Shown here in pieces: positions 18,727-27,470 of a stretch of DNA of 64,000 nt. The position numbers were made by a program, and so were the translations under genes. The stretch lies in contig CAKOVH010000003.1 in assembly GCA_934121885.1 (NCBI GenBank), forward strand, positions 48,316-112,315, written 5' to 3'. The notes under the pieces were generated by a model that did no database searches, was not told the DNA's origin, and saw nothing but the letters and a program-made list of their open reading frames with translations. How positions within the stretch are numbered: position 1 is the first letter of the stretch; every line of letters begins with the position of its first letter. This DNA is from an uncultured Clostridia bacterium. GTDB lineage: Bacteria > Bacillota > Clostridia > TANB77 > CAG-508.

Positions 18727-19614
18727 TTAAAATAAATGGCTTATTTTTTCTATATATTCCATATCTTCTATTTTTGAAATTGCAAAACATTTCTTTCCCA
18801 AATCTTTAAGTGATGCACCACAATGATATAATTCTTTATTATCTATTATTATAAATCTATCATGAAATTTATTGCTCCTTGCTATTTTAAGTGTTGGATA
18901 TTGTTTATTAAATTTATTTATATCTAATTTGCTTATATCACAGTTTTGTGATGTTAATATTACTACTTCTACATCTTTATTTTTCTTTGCCAACATCTTC
19001 AAAATACTGTCATCTATATAATTGTCAATTATTAGTATTTTATTTTTTGCTCTTTTTATAATATCAATTATTAAACTATAGCTATCCCAAATCTGTCCAT
19101 CAAAAAATATTTTTTCGTTAAATTCTTTTTCTTTTTTACTTTGTAGTTTATCAAATACTATATTAAACTTTTCATCATGTTCTAATAATTTACTTTTCAT
19201 AGCATTTATTTCTTGAAATACTTGTCCATTGTAAAATAAAAAATTTCTCATTTCAATAAATGCTTTCATAATTTGAATACTAACATTAACCGCTATCTCA
19301 CTTTTTAATAACGCTGAAAGCATTGCTATTCCTTGCTCCGTAAATACATATGGCATATATCTTCTGCCACCATAGTTTTGTTTTTCTAAACTTGAGGTGA
19401 CAAATTGGCACCTCAAATTTTGAAATTCCTCTTGCTCTAATTGAAAGCAAAATTCTTCTGGAAATCTTTCAATATTTCTTTTTACCACACGATTTACATA
19501 TTTAGTTTCACATTTGTATAATTTTGCTACATCACTATCCAGCATTACCTGTTTTCCTCTTACAGTATAAATTAAATCTTTAATATCTTCACTTGTATAT
19601 TCTGCTATTTTCAA
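18727..19614 (-). CDS. ORF6N-domain protein with PLD-like C-terminus
   Basis: This protein has an N-terminal ORF6N domain (about residues 10-110: YTVRGKQVMLDSDVAKLY, FTEQGIAMLSALL), a family common in phages and mobile DNA, and a C-terminal part with FHDRFIIIDNKELYHCGASLKDLGKK, which resembles a phospholipase-D-like half site. The combination suggests a DNA- or nucleic-acid-related accessory role; the biological function is unknown. The listed start is a TTG with no ribosome site. The frame stays open upstream to 19662, and an AGGAAGTG site (19664-19671) is correctly placed for an ATA codon at 19656, so the true start may be non-standard or a mutated ATG. Confidence 0.75.
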   Translation of the reverse strand: MKIAEYTSEDIKDLIYTVRGKQVMLDSDVAKLYKCETKYVNRVVKRNIERFPEEFCFQLEQEEFQNLRCQFVTSSLEKQNYGGRRYMPYVFTEQGIAMLSALLKSEIAVNVSIQIMKAFIEMRNFLFYNGQVFQEINAMKSKLLEHDEKFNIVFDKLQSKKEKEFNEKIFFDGQIWDSYSLIIDIIKRAKNKILIIDNYIDDSILKMLAKKNKDVEVVILTSQNCDISKLDINKFNKQYPTLKIARSNKFHDRFIIIDNKELYHCGASLKDLGKKCFAISKIEDMEYIEKISHLF

Positions 19615-19875
19615 TTCTTCATTTATCTGTACTAAATTTTCATTTTCTTTCTCTATAAGATATCACTTCCTAATATTCAACTCATAATAGCATATATTTC
19701 TTCATTAATTACTATATTTAATATCATTATACTTACTGTTTTTGATATGATATTATTGTCTTTATATTATAGAACTTTTGTTCTGTAATGTCAATTATTT
19801 TATATAGATTTATATTAAAATAAAAGTTTTGGATAACCTCTATTTTATCTACAAGTAGAATCTTAATTTTAAAAC

Positions 19876-19911
19876 AAAACAAGGATACCTATTTCTAGAT
19901 ATCCTTGTTTT
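19876..19911 (-). terminator. Rho-independent terminator
   Basis: Arms AAAACAAGGATA (19876-19887) and TATCCTTGTTTT (19900-19911) directly abut the stop codon of the minus-strand gene at 19912. Confidence 0.8.
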
Positions 19912-20274
19912 TTAACCTTCATACGTTATTATGTTTAGGTTTATAGATTTTTCGTCAAACCTTGTTGTGGCTAGCGTTTTGCATACTAGCATCACATCTT
20001 TGATTTTCCAATCTTGAACATTCACATAAAAACTAATTCCAGTTTCTTCTTTTTTTCCTTGCTCTTCAACAAGGATTTTAAAGATTTGCATGCCCTCAAG
20101 TTTCTCAAGTTCAACCACCTTTGAAATTCCATCATTTCCGAATTCGAGCTGATGTTCTATTCCTCCGCCTGTAATAACAGAGTACCTTTTTCCGTTATCC
20201 AAAAAATGATTGTTAGGTCCATCCGTCACTTCAATTGATAAATGTAGCTCTTCATACCTTTTACGGTTATACAT
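19912..20274 (-). CDS. Hypothetical protein, likely 5'-frameshifted
   Basis: This reading frame gives 120 residues of an unrecognised soluble protein (GGGIEHQLEFGNDG, FYVNVQDWKIKDVMLVCK) with no membrane segment. Its ATG at 20274 has no ribosome site. A strong site and ATG lie upstream in another frame (see 20226-20345), and the two frames would join naturally by one base at the A6 run 20276-20281, giving a 144-residue product. Base use is richer in G and C than in neighbouring genes. It is a single-gene unit with its own consensus promoter and terminator. Function unknown. Confidence 0.6.
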   Translation of the reverse strand: MYNRKRYEELHLSIEVTDGPNNHFLDNGKRYSVITGGGIEHQLEFGNDGISKVVELEKLEGMQIFKILVEEQGKKEETGISFYVNVQDWKIKDVMLVCKTLATTRFDEKSINLNIITYEG

Positions 20275-20345
20275 GTTTTTTCAATTTTTTGAAAATCAAT
20301 GTTATACCGTTCATTTCTTTTTGTATTTGCACTAATTTCCTTCAT
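20226..20345 (-). CDS. Upstream frame of the frameshifted gene (39 codons)
   Basis: An ATG at 20345 has a perfect AAAGGAGGA (20353-20361) 7 bases upstream. It encodes MKEISANTKRNERYNIDFQK and more, 39 residues in all, and ends with TGA inside the next frame. The first 23 residues probably belong to the same protein as the downstream frame; alternatively this is a leader peptide or the site of programmed -1 slippage. Confidence 0.45.
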   Translation of the reverse strand: MKEISANTKRNERYNIDFQKIEKTCITVKGMKSYIYQLK

Positions 20346-20382
20346 TAGAAGGTCCTCCTTTGCAATATTTGCAAATTAATTC

Positions 20383-20398
20383 GTAGGACTTGTCCTAC
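20383..20398. promoter_or_regulatory. Palindrome next to the promoter (possible operator)
   Basis: GTAGGACTTGTCCTAC is a perfect 7+2+7 inverted repeat. It lies just downstream of the predicted transcription start of the frameshifted gene, where an operator or 5'-UTR hairpin could act. Confidence 0.45.
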
Positions 20399-20410
20399 AG
20401 TTACAAAAAT

Positions 20411-20439
20411 ATTATAGCACTCGATCCATTTTATGTCAA
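20411..20439 (-). promoter_or_regulatory. Consensus SigA promoter with extended -10
   Basis: On the minus strand TTGACA (20434-20439) and TATAAT (20411-20416) are 17 bases apart, with TGC before the -10 box. Confidence 0.82.
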
Positions 20440-20444
20440 TTGTT

Positions 20445-21221
20445 TTATCCAAGTGCCACATCTAATATCATCATTATTGTAAAACCTATTGCAACTCCTA
20501 TTGTTCCAATATTTGAATGATCTCCGGATTGTGATTCTGGAATTAATTCCTCAACTACAACATAAATCATTGCTCCTGCTGCAAAAGAAAGTAAATATGG
20601 TAAGATTGGTACCACAGCATTTGTAAGTAGAATAGTTATAACAGCTCCTATTGGTTCAACAATTCCAGATAAAGTTCCATAAATGAACGCTTTTGTTTTT
20701 GACATTCCTTCGCTTTTTAGTGGCATAGAAATAATTGCACCCTCAGGAAAATTTTGAATAGCAATTCCGATTGCCAACGCAAATGCTCCTGCCATTGTAA
20801 TTCCCGCATTTCCAATTAATGCACCTGCAAATGTTACACCAACAGCCATTCCTTCTGGTATATTATGAAGAGTTACTGCAAATACCATCATAGTTGTCTT
20901 TTTTAATTTGCTTTTTATTCCCTCTGGTTTATCGCTTTTCAAATGTAAATGTGGTATTACACTATCTAATACAAGTAAAAATGTTATTCCAAGCAAAAAT
21001 CCAACAGCTGCAGGTATCCATGCTATTTTATTTTGCTCTTCTGCCATATCAATAGATGGAATAATAAGTGACCAAATAGATGCAGCTATCATAACACCTG
21101 AAGCAAATCCTAACAACAATTTTTCTACTTTAGCATTCATTTTATTTTTCATAAAAAATACCATTGCCGAACCTAATGTTGTACCTGTAAATGGAATTAA
21201 AAGACCTGTTATTAAATTCAT
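20445..21221 (-). CDS. ZIP-family metal transporter
   Basis: This 258-residue membrane protein has about eight segments and the ZIP signatures HNIPEGMAVGV (TM4) and NFPEGAIISMPL (TM5), which form the metal site. It probably imports zinc or another divalent metal such as iron or manganese. The short His-poor loop between TM3 and TM4 holds HLHLKSD. It follows the mutL remnant by 4 bases and has GAAGGG before its ATG, so it probably shares a transcript with mutL. Confidence 0.9.
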   Translation of the reverse strand: MNLITGLLIPFTGTTLGSAMVFFMKNKMNAKVEKLLLGFASGVMIAASIWSLIIPSIDMAEEQNKIAWIPAAVGFLLGITFLLVLDSVIPHLHLKSDKPEGIKSKLKKTTMMVFAVTLHNIPEGMAVGVTFAGALIGNAGITMAGAFALAIGIAIQNFPEGAIISMPLKSEGMSKTKAFIYGTLSGIVEPIGAVITILLTNAVVPILPYLLSFAAGAMIYVVVEELIPESQSGDHSNIGTIGVAIGFTIMMILDVALG

Positions 21222-21225
21222 ATTA

Positions 21226-22813
21226 TCATTTCCCTTCTAACATTTTTTCTAGTTCTTCTTTTGAATATTTTATGGTTGTTGGCCTTCCATGAGGACATAT
21301 ATATGGGTTATTTAAGTTTAATAATTCTTGTATAAGATTATCTACTTCGACACATGTTAAGTCCATATTAGCCTTTACAGCTGCTTTGCAAGCAACAGTT
21401 GCAATAAATCTTTCCTCTACATCTTTAATTGCTGTTCTTTCTTGTGATATCATCTCATCTAAAGTATCTAGAAACACATTGCTTGTTTTTCTTCTATATT
21501 CAATGTTTGGAACACCATTTAATTTTACCAAATTTTCACCAAAAATTTCAATATCAAGTCCTGTATTTTTTATTATCTCTAAATTATTGCATACAAATTC
21601 CATTTCTTTATGAGATAAGTTAACTACTTCTGGAATTATCATCATCTGTGTATTATTACTCATATTATTTTTATAATTTTCTTTTATTTTTTCATACAAC
21701 ACTCTTTCATGTGCTGCATGTTGATCAATAAAATATAATTCATTATCAATTTCAATAATTATATACGTTCTAAGCAGTATTCCAATGTATTTATAATCTA
21801 TTTTTCTTTTTTCTTTTCGTATTCTTAGTTCTGTCTTTTCTTCACTTTTTTCTAGTTTATTAGTTAAAAACTCTAGTTCATTTTCAACATACTCTTCTTT
21901 ATTAGTTTGCTCATTGTTTCCTAAAAACTTATTATTTAACATTGATTCTTTTATTGCATGATAGAATATTTTATAAATTAAGTCTTCATCCTTAAATCTT
22001 ACTTCCATCTTAGTTGGGTGAACATTAACATCATAATAATTTGCCGGCATTTCTAAATTTAAAATAAAAAATCCATACTTTCCAATTCCGGTAGCACCTT
22101 TAAAAGCCTGGTCAGCACTACTTGTTAATACTGCATTTCTTATGTTTCTTTTATTTAGAAATACAATTTGATCTTTTCTGCTTTCTCTTGCAATCATAGT
22201 ATTTCCAATAACGCCTTTAACTTTAATGTTATTTTCTTCATAATCAACGTCGATAATATTTTCTCTAATATCTTTTCCATATAGTAAATATATAATATCT
22301 GATATCTTTCCATTTCCACTAGAAGAAAAGATATTTTTTCCTTCATTTATTAGTTTAAAACTTATATTAGTATTTGCCAAAGCTGCTTTTTGTATCCATT
22401 CTTTGATATATCTAAACTCTGCTAAATCTTGTTTTAAAAATTTATATCTAACAGGAGTATTAAAAAACAAATCTTCTACTATCATTGTTGTTCCATTTGG
22501 TGCAGCACACTCTTCAATTTCTGTTATGTTCCCTGCTTTAACACATATTTTATTTGCTATACCTTCCTGCATTTTTGATATAATTGTAAAATTTGAAATA
22601 GAGGCAATGCTTGCCAATGCCTCTCCTCTAAATCCCATTGTATATGATTTTTCCAAATCCTCAACTTTTTTTATTTCAATAATAATATTTGTAGCACCGA
22701 GCATCTATAGAATTTTCTACTAATTCTTTTACTACAGACATAGGCTTTTCAATTACCTCACCTGCTGCGATTTGATTAATTGTTAAATCATCTAATACAA
22801 CTATATTTCCAAT
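21226..22813 (-). pseudogene. mutL: DNA mismatch repair protein MutL, damaged
   Basis: MutL couples mismatch recognition to strand incision. The C-terminal endonuclease part is intact: DQHAAHERVLYE, ACKAAVKA and CPHGRPT are all present. The N-terminus is damaged. It is readable from 22813 (NQIAAGEVIEKP...VKELVENSIDA) but begins with ATT instead of ATG, after AAAGGAA (22821-22827). One extra base near 22699-22701 shifts the frame inside the SIDAGAT motif. The sequence then jumps from IIIEI straight to KKVEDLEKSYTMGFRGEALAS, so about 35 residues with the DNGxG ATP-binding and HATSK motifs are absent. The longest single frame is 21226-22704 (492 codons). It follows the FtsX gene without a gap. 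No mutS is nearby. Confidence 0.75.
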
Positions 22814-25185
22814 TATTCATTTCCTTTTAAACTTGTTACCATATCAATTTTTTTAACTTTTCTTGCAAGAATATGTGATGTAATAAAAGATACCACCATA
22901 GTTCCTATTGCTGCATATATATATGAAAGTATTTTTATATGTGCTTGCATATCAAATCCCTCTGAAAGAGCCATTTTAAATATAGTATCTGTTAAAACAT
23001 ATCCTAATGGTAATCCAATAATAATTGATACATATGTTAGCCAATTATTTTGCTTTACATATATCTTTTTTATTTGTTTAGTTTTAAATCCTAAAACTTT
23101 TAAAGTAGCAAATTGATATTGCTTTTCTGTAAATGACAATATTCCAAGATTATATAATATTACACTTCCTAAAACTGCTGCTACAACAATTAATAAAATA
23201 ATCATTGTTTGCATTGTATTTAACATATTGCTCATTCCTTCTTCTAGCATAGCCTTATTTTGTATAATTTCTATTCCGTCTATTTCTTTTATATCAGATA
23301 AATCAGTATTTGTATATATTGTATCCTCTTTATATTCTAATCCCAATTTTTCTAAAAATCTTCTTGTCATTTTTACATTTTGATTTTGTGGATCACGATC
23401 AAAACCTACAATTTCGGTTTCATAATATTTATCATCGCCATAAATATGCCACTTAATTTTATCTCCAATTTTATATCCTTTATTTTCAGCTAATTTTTTT
23501 GTAACATAAACTCCATCATCTCTTAAGTTTATAAATTTATCATCAGCACCTGTGAAGCGTACATAGTCTTTTGCATCTGTTACAAATATATTATTTGCTT
23601 CTTTTTTTTCACCGTTTTTGATTTCAATTCCTAGTGTTTGAGATGTAGAATTTCCATATTCTTTTAGTAATTCTTCTAGTCTTTTATCTGAAACGTCTTC
23701 TTTTATAGATAATTTGTATTTAAAATTATACAAATCATTAAATTGCCAATTTATAAATTGTCTTAATGTATCAAACATTCCAAATGAACAAACCAAAATT
23801 ATTGTACATCCTGTAATTCCTACTATTCCCATAAAAGTTCTAATTTTGTTTCTTAAGATATCTCTTAAGTTCCATTTACTAGCAAATTTCATATTTTTAA
23901 ATATTCCTTTTGAAGTTATATTTAAACTATTTGCTTTAACTTTAGGCATTTTTTCTCTTAAAGTTTCTGTTGGTGAATCTTTTAGCTCACTTCTACATGT
24001 AAAATATGTAACAACTGATATAAGTAATATAACTAATGCTGCAACAGCAAAACTACTTGGAACTACTACTGCATGACCATCGGGAATTTGGAAATATTCC
24101 ATTTCCATACTAATAAATAGATTTCCTATTAATGCAGGTCCTGCAATTAATCCTGCAATTGCTCCTGCTAAAGATACCCAAAATCCATATCCAACATAAT
24201 GTGCAGTAATTCTAGATTTTTTAAATCCTAATGCTTTTAGTGTACCTATTTGTATTCTTTCTTTTTTTACTACTCTTGTCATTGTTGTTATAACAGATAA
24301 AATTGCTATAAATAGAAATAATCCTGAAAATATTCCTACATATGTCTCTCCTTCTTCTATTTCTCCTTGATACATAGAATAAGAAGCTGAATCTTTTATA
24401 TCAGTTACTGCAATAGCTGTACTTATATTATTTTCAATATCAGATTTTACCTTTGTTTTATTTTCTTCGTTATTAACATCAACTAGAACATAATTAAATA
24501 TAAGATGATTTTTATAATTAAAATCTTTTACATATTTATCAAAGATTTTTTCATCTTCAATATTCATTTCCTTCATAGCTAATTTTTTTACATAACTTTC
24601 AGGAAATTCATTAACTGATAAATAAGCAAAACCATAATTTTCATGGTTTGGGAATATTTCTGACTCATCTTTTACATCATATACATGGTCTGGAACATTA
24701 ATTAGTCCAATAATCTTTTCTTCTAATGTTTCACCATCATATTTTATTTTTAAAATGTCTCCAACTTTTAAGTTGTTCTTGTTAGCATAAAAATTATCAA
24801 GCCATAATCCTTTTTTGTTTATATCAAATCCTTCGCCATCCATTATATAAAACTTTGATATATTATTAGATTCTATAAAGTTTAATTGTAATACTTTATC
24901 CTTATCTTCTTCAATAGATGCCATCAATGTTAGTTTTCTTTCTGCATCATTTACATTTTCTAATTTCTTTATTTTATCTAAATCATCTTTGCTAAAGTTA
25001 CTTCCTATAACAGTAAGGTCTTGCAGATTATTTTCTTTATAAAATACATCTGCTGTAATTTGCATTCCATCCATATATGAACGAACACCACCATAGACCA
25101 TTACTCCTAATAGTACCATTAAAAAGATTGCAATGAATTGTGATTTGTTTTTTATAACATCACGAAAAAGTTTTTTTCTTAACAT
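22813..25185 (-). CDS. ABC transporter permease, two FtsX domains
   Basis: This 790-residue membrane protein has one N-terminal segment, a large extracytoplasmic domain, three segments, a second extracytoplasmic domain and three to four more segments. Both FtsX-type cores are visible (RIQIGTLKALGFKKSRITAHYV and YQFATLKVLGFKTKQIKKIYV). This is the plan of MacB-like or BceB-like permeases that act on lipids, lipoproteins or antimicrobial peptides at the membrane; the substrate is unknown. The start has GAGGTG upstream and lies one base after the ATPase stop codon, so the two are cotranslated. Confidence 0.88.
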   Translation of the reverse strand: MLRKKLFRDVIKNKSQFIAIFLMVLLGVMVYGGVRSYMDGMQITADVFYKENNLQDLTVIGSNFSKDDLDKIKKLENVNDAERKLTLMASIEEDKDKVLQLNFIESNNISKFYIMDGEGFDINKKGLWLDNFYANKNNLKVGDILKIKYDGETLEEKIIGLINVPDHVYDVKDESEIFPNHENYGFAYLSVNEFPESYVKKLAMKEMNIEDEKIFDKYVKDFNYKNHLIFNYVLVDVNNEENKTKVKSDIENNISTAIAVTDIKDSASYSMYQGEIEEGETYVGIFSGLFLFIAILSVITTMTRVVKKERIQIGTLKALGFKKSRITAHYVGYGFWVSLAGAIAGLIAGPALIGNLFISMEMEYFQIPDGHAVVVPSSFAVAALVILLISVVTYFTCRSELKDSPTETLREKMPKVKANSLNITSKGIFKNMKFASKWNLRDILRNKIRTFMGIVGITGCTIILVCSFGMFDTLRQFINWQFNDLYNFKYKLSIKEDVSDKRLEELLKEYGNSTSQTLGIEIKNGEKKEANNIFVTDAKDYVRFTGADDKFINLRDDGVYVTKKLAENKGYKIGDKIKWHIYGDDKYYETEIVGFDRDPQNQNVKMTRRFLEKLGLEYKEDTIYTNTDLSDIKEIDGIEIIQNKAMLEEGMSNMLNTMQTMIILLIVVAAVLGSVILYNLGILSFTEKQYQFATLKVLGFKTKQIKKIYVKQNNWLTYVSIIIGLPLGYVLTDTIFKMALSEGFDMQAHIKILSYIYAAIGTMVVSFITSHILARKVKKIDMVTSLKGNE

Positions 25186-25186
25186 T

Positions 25187-25897
25187 TTACCACTTCACCT
25201 CGTCAATCTTTTTAGGTTCTTTATTAGTAGTTACACTTTCAATTTTTCCGTTCTTTACTCTTATTACTGTATCTGCAATTTCAGCAAATAAGCTATTATG
25301 AGTTACAATAATTACAGTGTTTGCACCATTATTTCCATCACATTGTTTTCTTAAAAGTTTTAAAACATCAACACCTGTTTTAGAATCTAGTGCTCCTGTT
25401 GGTTCATCACAAAGTAATAATTTAGGATCTTTTGCTATTGCTCTTGCAATAGATACTCTTTGTTGTTCTCCTCCAGATAACTGATTTGGAAATTTATCCA
25501 TGTGTTTTTCAAGTCCTACTGCTTTTATAGCCTCTTTACTATCAATTCCATTTTTTACAATATCTTTTACAAGTTTAACATTTTCAAGTACTGTTAATGT
25601 TGGTAAAATATTGTAGAATTGAAATATAAAGCCTATATTTTCTGCTCTATATTCACTTAATTGATTTTCATTATATTTTGATATATCTTCTCCATCTATT
25701 TTTATACTTCCAGAGGTTGGTGTATCCATTCCACCTATTAAGTTTAATAATGTTGATTTTCCTGCTCCTGATGGTCCGAGTATAACAACAAATTCTCCTT
25801 TGTTGATTGATAAATCAATGTTGTCTAATGCTTTAAATTCTTTTTCTCCTATTTTGTAAGTTTTACTTACATTTTTTATTTCTACTATTTTTTCCAT
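25187..25897 (-). CDS. ABC transporter ATP-binding protein (MacB/LolD type)
   Basis: This 236-residue ATPase partners the FtsX permease downstream. Walker A is GPSGAGKST, the signature LSGGEQQR, Walker B LLLCDEPTGALD and the switch His is in VTHN. It belongs to the MacB/LolD subgroup, which works by mechanotransmission. It is transcribed from a consensus promoter beside the TetR operator, so the exporter is probably derepressed by a small molecule. Confidence 0.93.
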   Translation of the reverse strand: MEKIVEIKNVSKTYKIGEKEFKALDNIDLSINKGEFVVILGPSGAGKSTLLNLIGGMDTPTSGSIKIDGEDISKYNENQLSEYRAENIGFIFQFYNILPTLTVLENVKLVKDIVKNGIDSKEAIKAVGLEKHMDKFPNQLSGGEQQRVSIARAIAKDPKLLLCDEPTGALDSKTGVDVLKLLRKQCDGNNGANTVIIVTHNSLFAEIADTVIRVKNGKIESVTTNKEPKKIDEVKW

Positions 25898-25939
25898 AGC
25901 TCCTCCTTAATTGAAATTTATTTCATATTTTCTGATAGT

Positions 25940-25968
25940 ATTATAATCACATGGAAATAAAATGTCAA
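25940..25968 (-). promoter_or_regulatory. Consensus SigA promoter of the ABC exporter
   Basis: On the minus strand TTGACA (25963-25968) and TATAAT (25940-25945) are exactly 17 bases apart. Confidence 0.85.
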
Positions 25969-25969
25969 T

Positions 25970-25995
25970 AGAATATGAAAATATTTTCATATTCT
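25970..25995. promoter_or_regulatory. Operator palindrome between divergent promoters
   Basis: A perfect 26-bp palindrome with half-site AGAATATGAAAAT lies between the -35 boxes of the exporter and regulator promoters and touches the regulator's -35. It is the obvious binding site for the TetR-type repressor encoded next to it. Confidence 0.8.
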
Positions 25996-26023
25996 TGACA
26001 TATTCTCGAAAGGATACTATAAT
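25995..26023 (+). promoter_or_regulatory. Consensus SigA promoter of the TetR gene
   Basis: TTGACA (25995-26000) and TATAAT (26018-26023) are exactly 17 bases apart. Confidence 0.85.
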
Positions 26024-26056
26024 AGGGTTGTTAGCTTCTTAATTTAGGAGGATTTT

Positions 26057-26662
26057 ATGAGCGAAAATGAAATTAGAGAACCTATACAAAAGCGTTCTAT
26101 TGAAAAGAAAGAAAAAATAATTCAATATGGTTTCGAATTAATCTGTCAAAAAGGTTATTATAATACAAATACTGCTGAAATTGCCAAAGCTGCTGGTGTT
26201 TCAACTGGTATTGTATATCAATATTTTAAAGATAAACACGATATATTACTAGAAGGAATTAAAAGATATGCAAAGGATATTTTCTTTCCAATGCTAAATA
26301 TTACTTCTTCTGAAAAAATAAATAAAGATAATTTAGAAACAGTTTTAAGAAAAATGATTAATACATTTATCGAAAATCATAAATTGTCTCAATCAGCTCA
26401 CGAAGAAATAACAGCTATGATTCATTCAGACAAAGAAATTTCAAATTTCTTTCATGAGCATGAACTTTATATGACAGATAAAATCGTAAATGTATTAAAT
26501 AATAGTAATATTTGCCCAGATTATCTAGAAGAAAAAGTACATATTTCAATAAATCTAATTGATGATTTGTGCCATGAAATAGTTTACCATAAGCATAAAG
26601 AAATGAATTATGAAGTAATGGTAAATTTGGTAATTGAAACAATTATGAATTTGTTAAAATAA
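26057..26662 (+). CDS. TetR-family transcriptional regulator
   Basis: This 201-residue repressor has an N-terminal TetR helix-turn-helix (about residues 18-64: IIQYGFELICQKGYYNTNTAEIAKAAGVSTGIVYQYF-type pattern) and a variable ligand-binding C-terminal half. It is divergent from the ABC exporter, shares the 159-bp intergenic region with it and probably represses both genes through the palindrome at 25970-25995. AGGAGG precedes the start. Confidence 0.92.
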   Translation: MSENEIREPIQKRSIEKKEKIIQYGFELICQKGYYNTNTAEIAKAAGVSTGIVYQYFKDKHDILLEGIKRYAKDIFFPMLNITSSEKINKDNLETVLRKMINTFIENHKLSQSAHEEITAMIHSDKEISNFFHEHELYMTDKIVNVLNNSNICPDYLEEKVHISINLIDDLCHEIVYHKHKEMNYEVMVNLVIETIMNLLK

Positions 26663-26664
26663 TT

Positions 26665-26694
26665 AAGGAATACTGTCTACTAGTATTCCTTTTC
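26665..26694. terminator. Bidirectional terminator
   Basis: Arms AAGGAATACT and AGTATTCCTT enclose a 7-base loop between the convergent tetR and DUF218 genes. Confidence 0.8.
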
Positions 26695-26697
26695 ATC

Positions 26698-27363
26698 TTA
26701 TTTATCATTAGTTATATCTCCATTACTGTTAACAGGAATTGTATCCCCCATATATGTTGCCTGTGGTTTAAAAATGCATTTAACAAAATCTTTATCTCTT
26801 GCTAAGACTTCTCGTATATCTCTTCCAAACTGACCAACATATTTTATATCTTGAGCTGGTACACCATATGTTTCCATTCCCAGTGCATTTCCAATATAAA
26901 TCGAACGATATAAATGATATTTTTGTGTTACTACCACGCATTTATTTACATTAAATATGTTCTTTGCTCTATACATACTATCATATGTATTAAACCCTGC
27001 ATGATCCATAAAAATGTCTTCACTTGGTACTTCATTTTGAATCATATATTTTTTCATTGCATTTACTTCGTCATAATCATCTCTTCCATGATCTCCGGAA
27101 ACAATTACTTTTGGTGCAACTCCACTTTTATATAATTCTATTCCTTTATCCACTCTATCCTTAAGCATTAAACTTAATGATCCATTTGGTTTAACTTCAC
27201 ATCCAAATATTAGTATTGCATCTGCATCTTTTATATTAGAGTAATCCTCTATTATTTTATCTTTTGTACTTAATTTTACGAACCAATTAACCATAAACAC
27301 TCCACTTAATGTTATTATCCCTATAATTATAAATATTATCAAAGTTAGTTTTAATTTCTTCAT
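26698..27363 (-). CDS. DUF218 (YdcF/SanA-like) membrane protein
   Basis: This 221-residue protein has one N-terminal membrane segment (about 5-27) and a DUF218 domain: DADAILIFGCEV, PKVIVSGDHG, EVNAMKKYM, VVTQKYHLYRS. SanA and YdcF proteins of this fold are linked to cell-envelope integrity, but the reaction is not known. It sits between tetR (convergent) and the ppdK terminator, with no operon partner. Confidence 0.85.
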   Translation of the reverse strand: MKKLKLTLIIFIIIGIITLSGVFMVNWFVKLSTKDKIIEDYSNIKDADAILIFGCEVKPNGSLSLMLKDRVDKGIELYKSGVAPKVIVSGDHGRDDYDEVNAMKKYMIQNEVPSEDIFMDHAGFNTYDSMYRAKNIFNVNKCVVVTQKYHLYRSIYIGNALGMETYGVPAQDIKYVGQFGRDIREVLARDKDFVKCIFKPQATYMGDTIPVNSNGDITNDK

Positions 27364-27434
27364 TTTTATTTTCCATCCAATCTATATTTCATTTTAAATC
27401 ATAGTTTACACGCAAGTCAACTAAATTTTAAAAT

Positions 27435-27463
27435 AAGAGGTAGAATTTAATTTTCTACCTCTT
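27435..27463 (-). terminator. Rho-independent terminator after ppdK
   Basis: Arms AAGAGGTAGAA and TTCTACCTCTT enclose a 7-base loop, 8 bases past the ppdK stop. Confidence 0.8.
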
Positions 27464-27470
27464 TAAAAAT

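Noticed and set aside
18727..20345. Prophage or mobile island around the ORF6N gene
   Set aside because: ORF6N domains occur in phages, but no integrase, structural gene, attachment repeat or tRNA target is present nearby.
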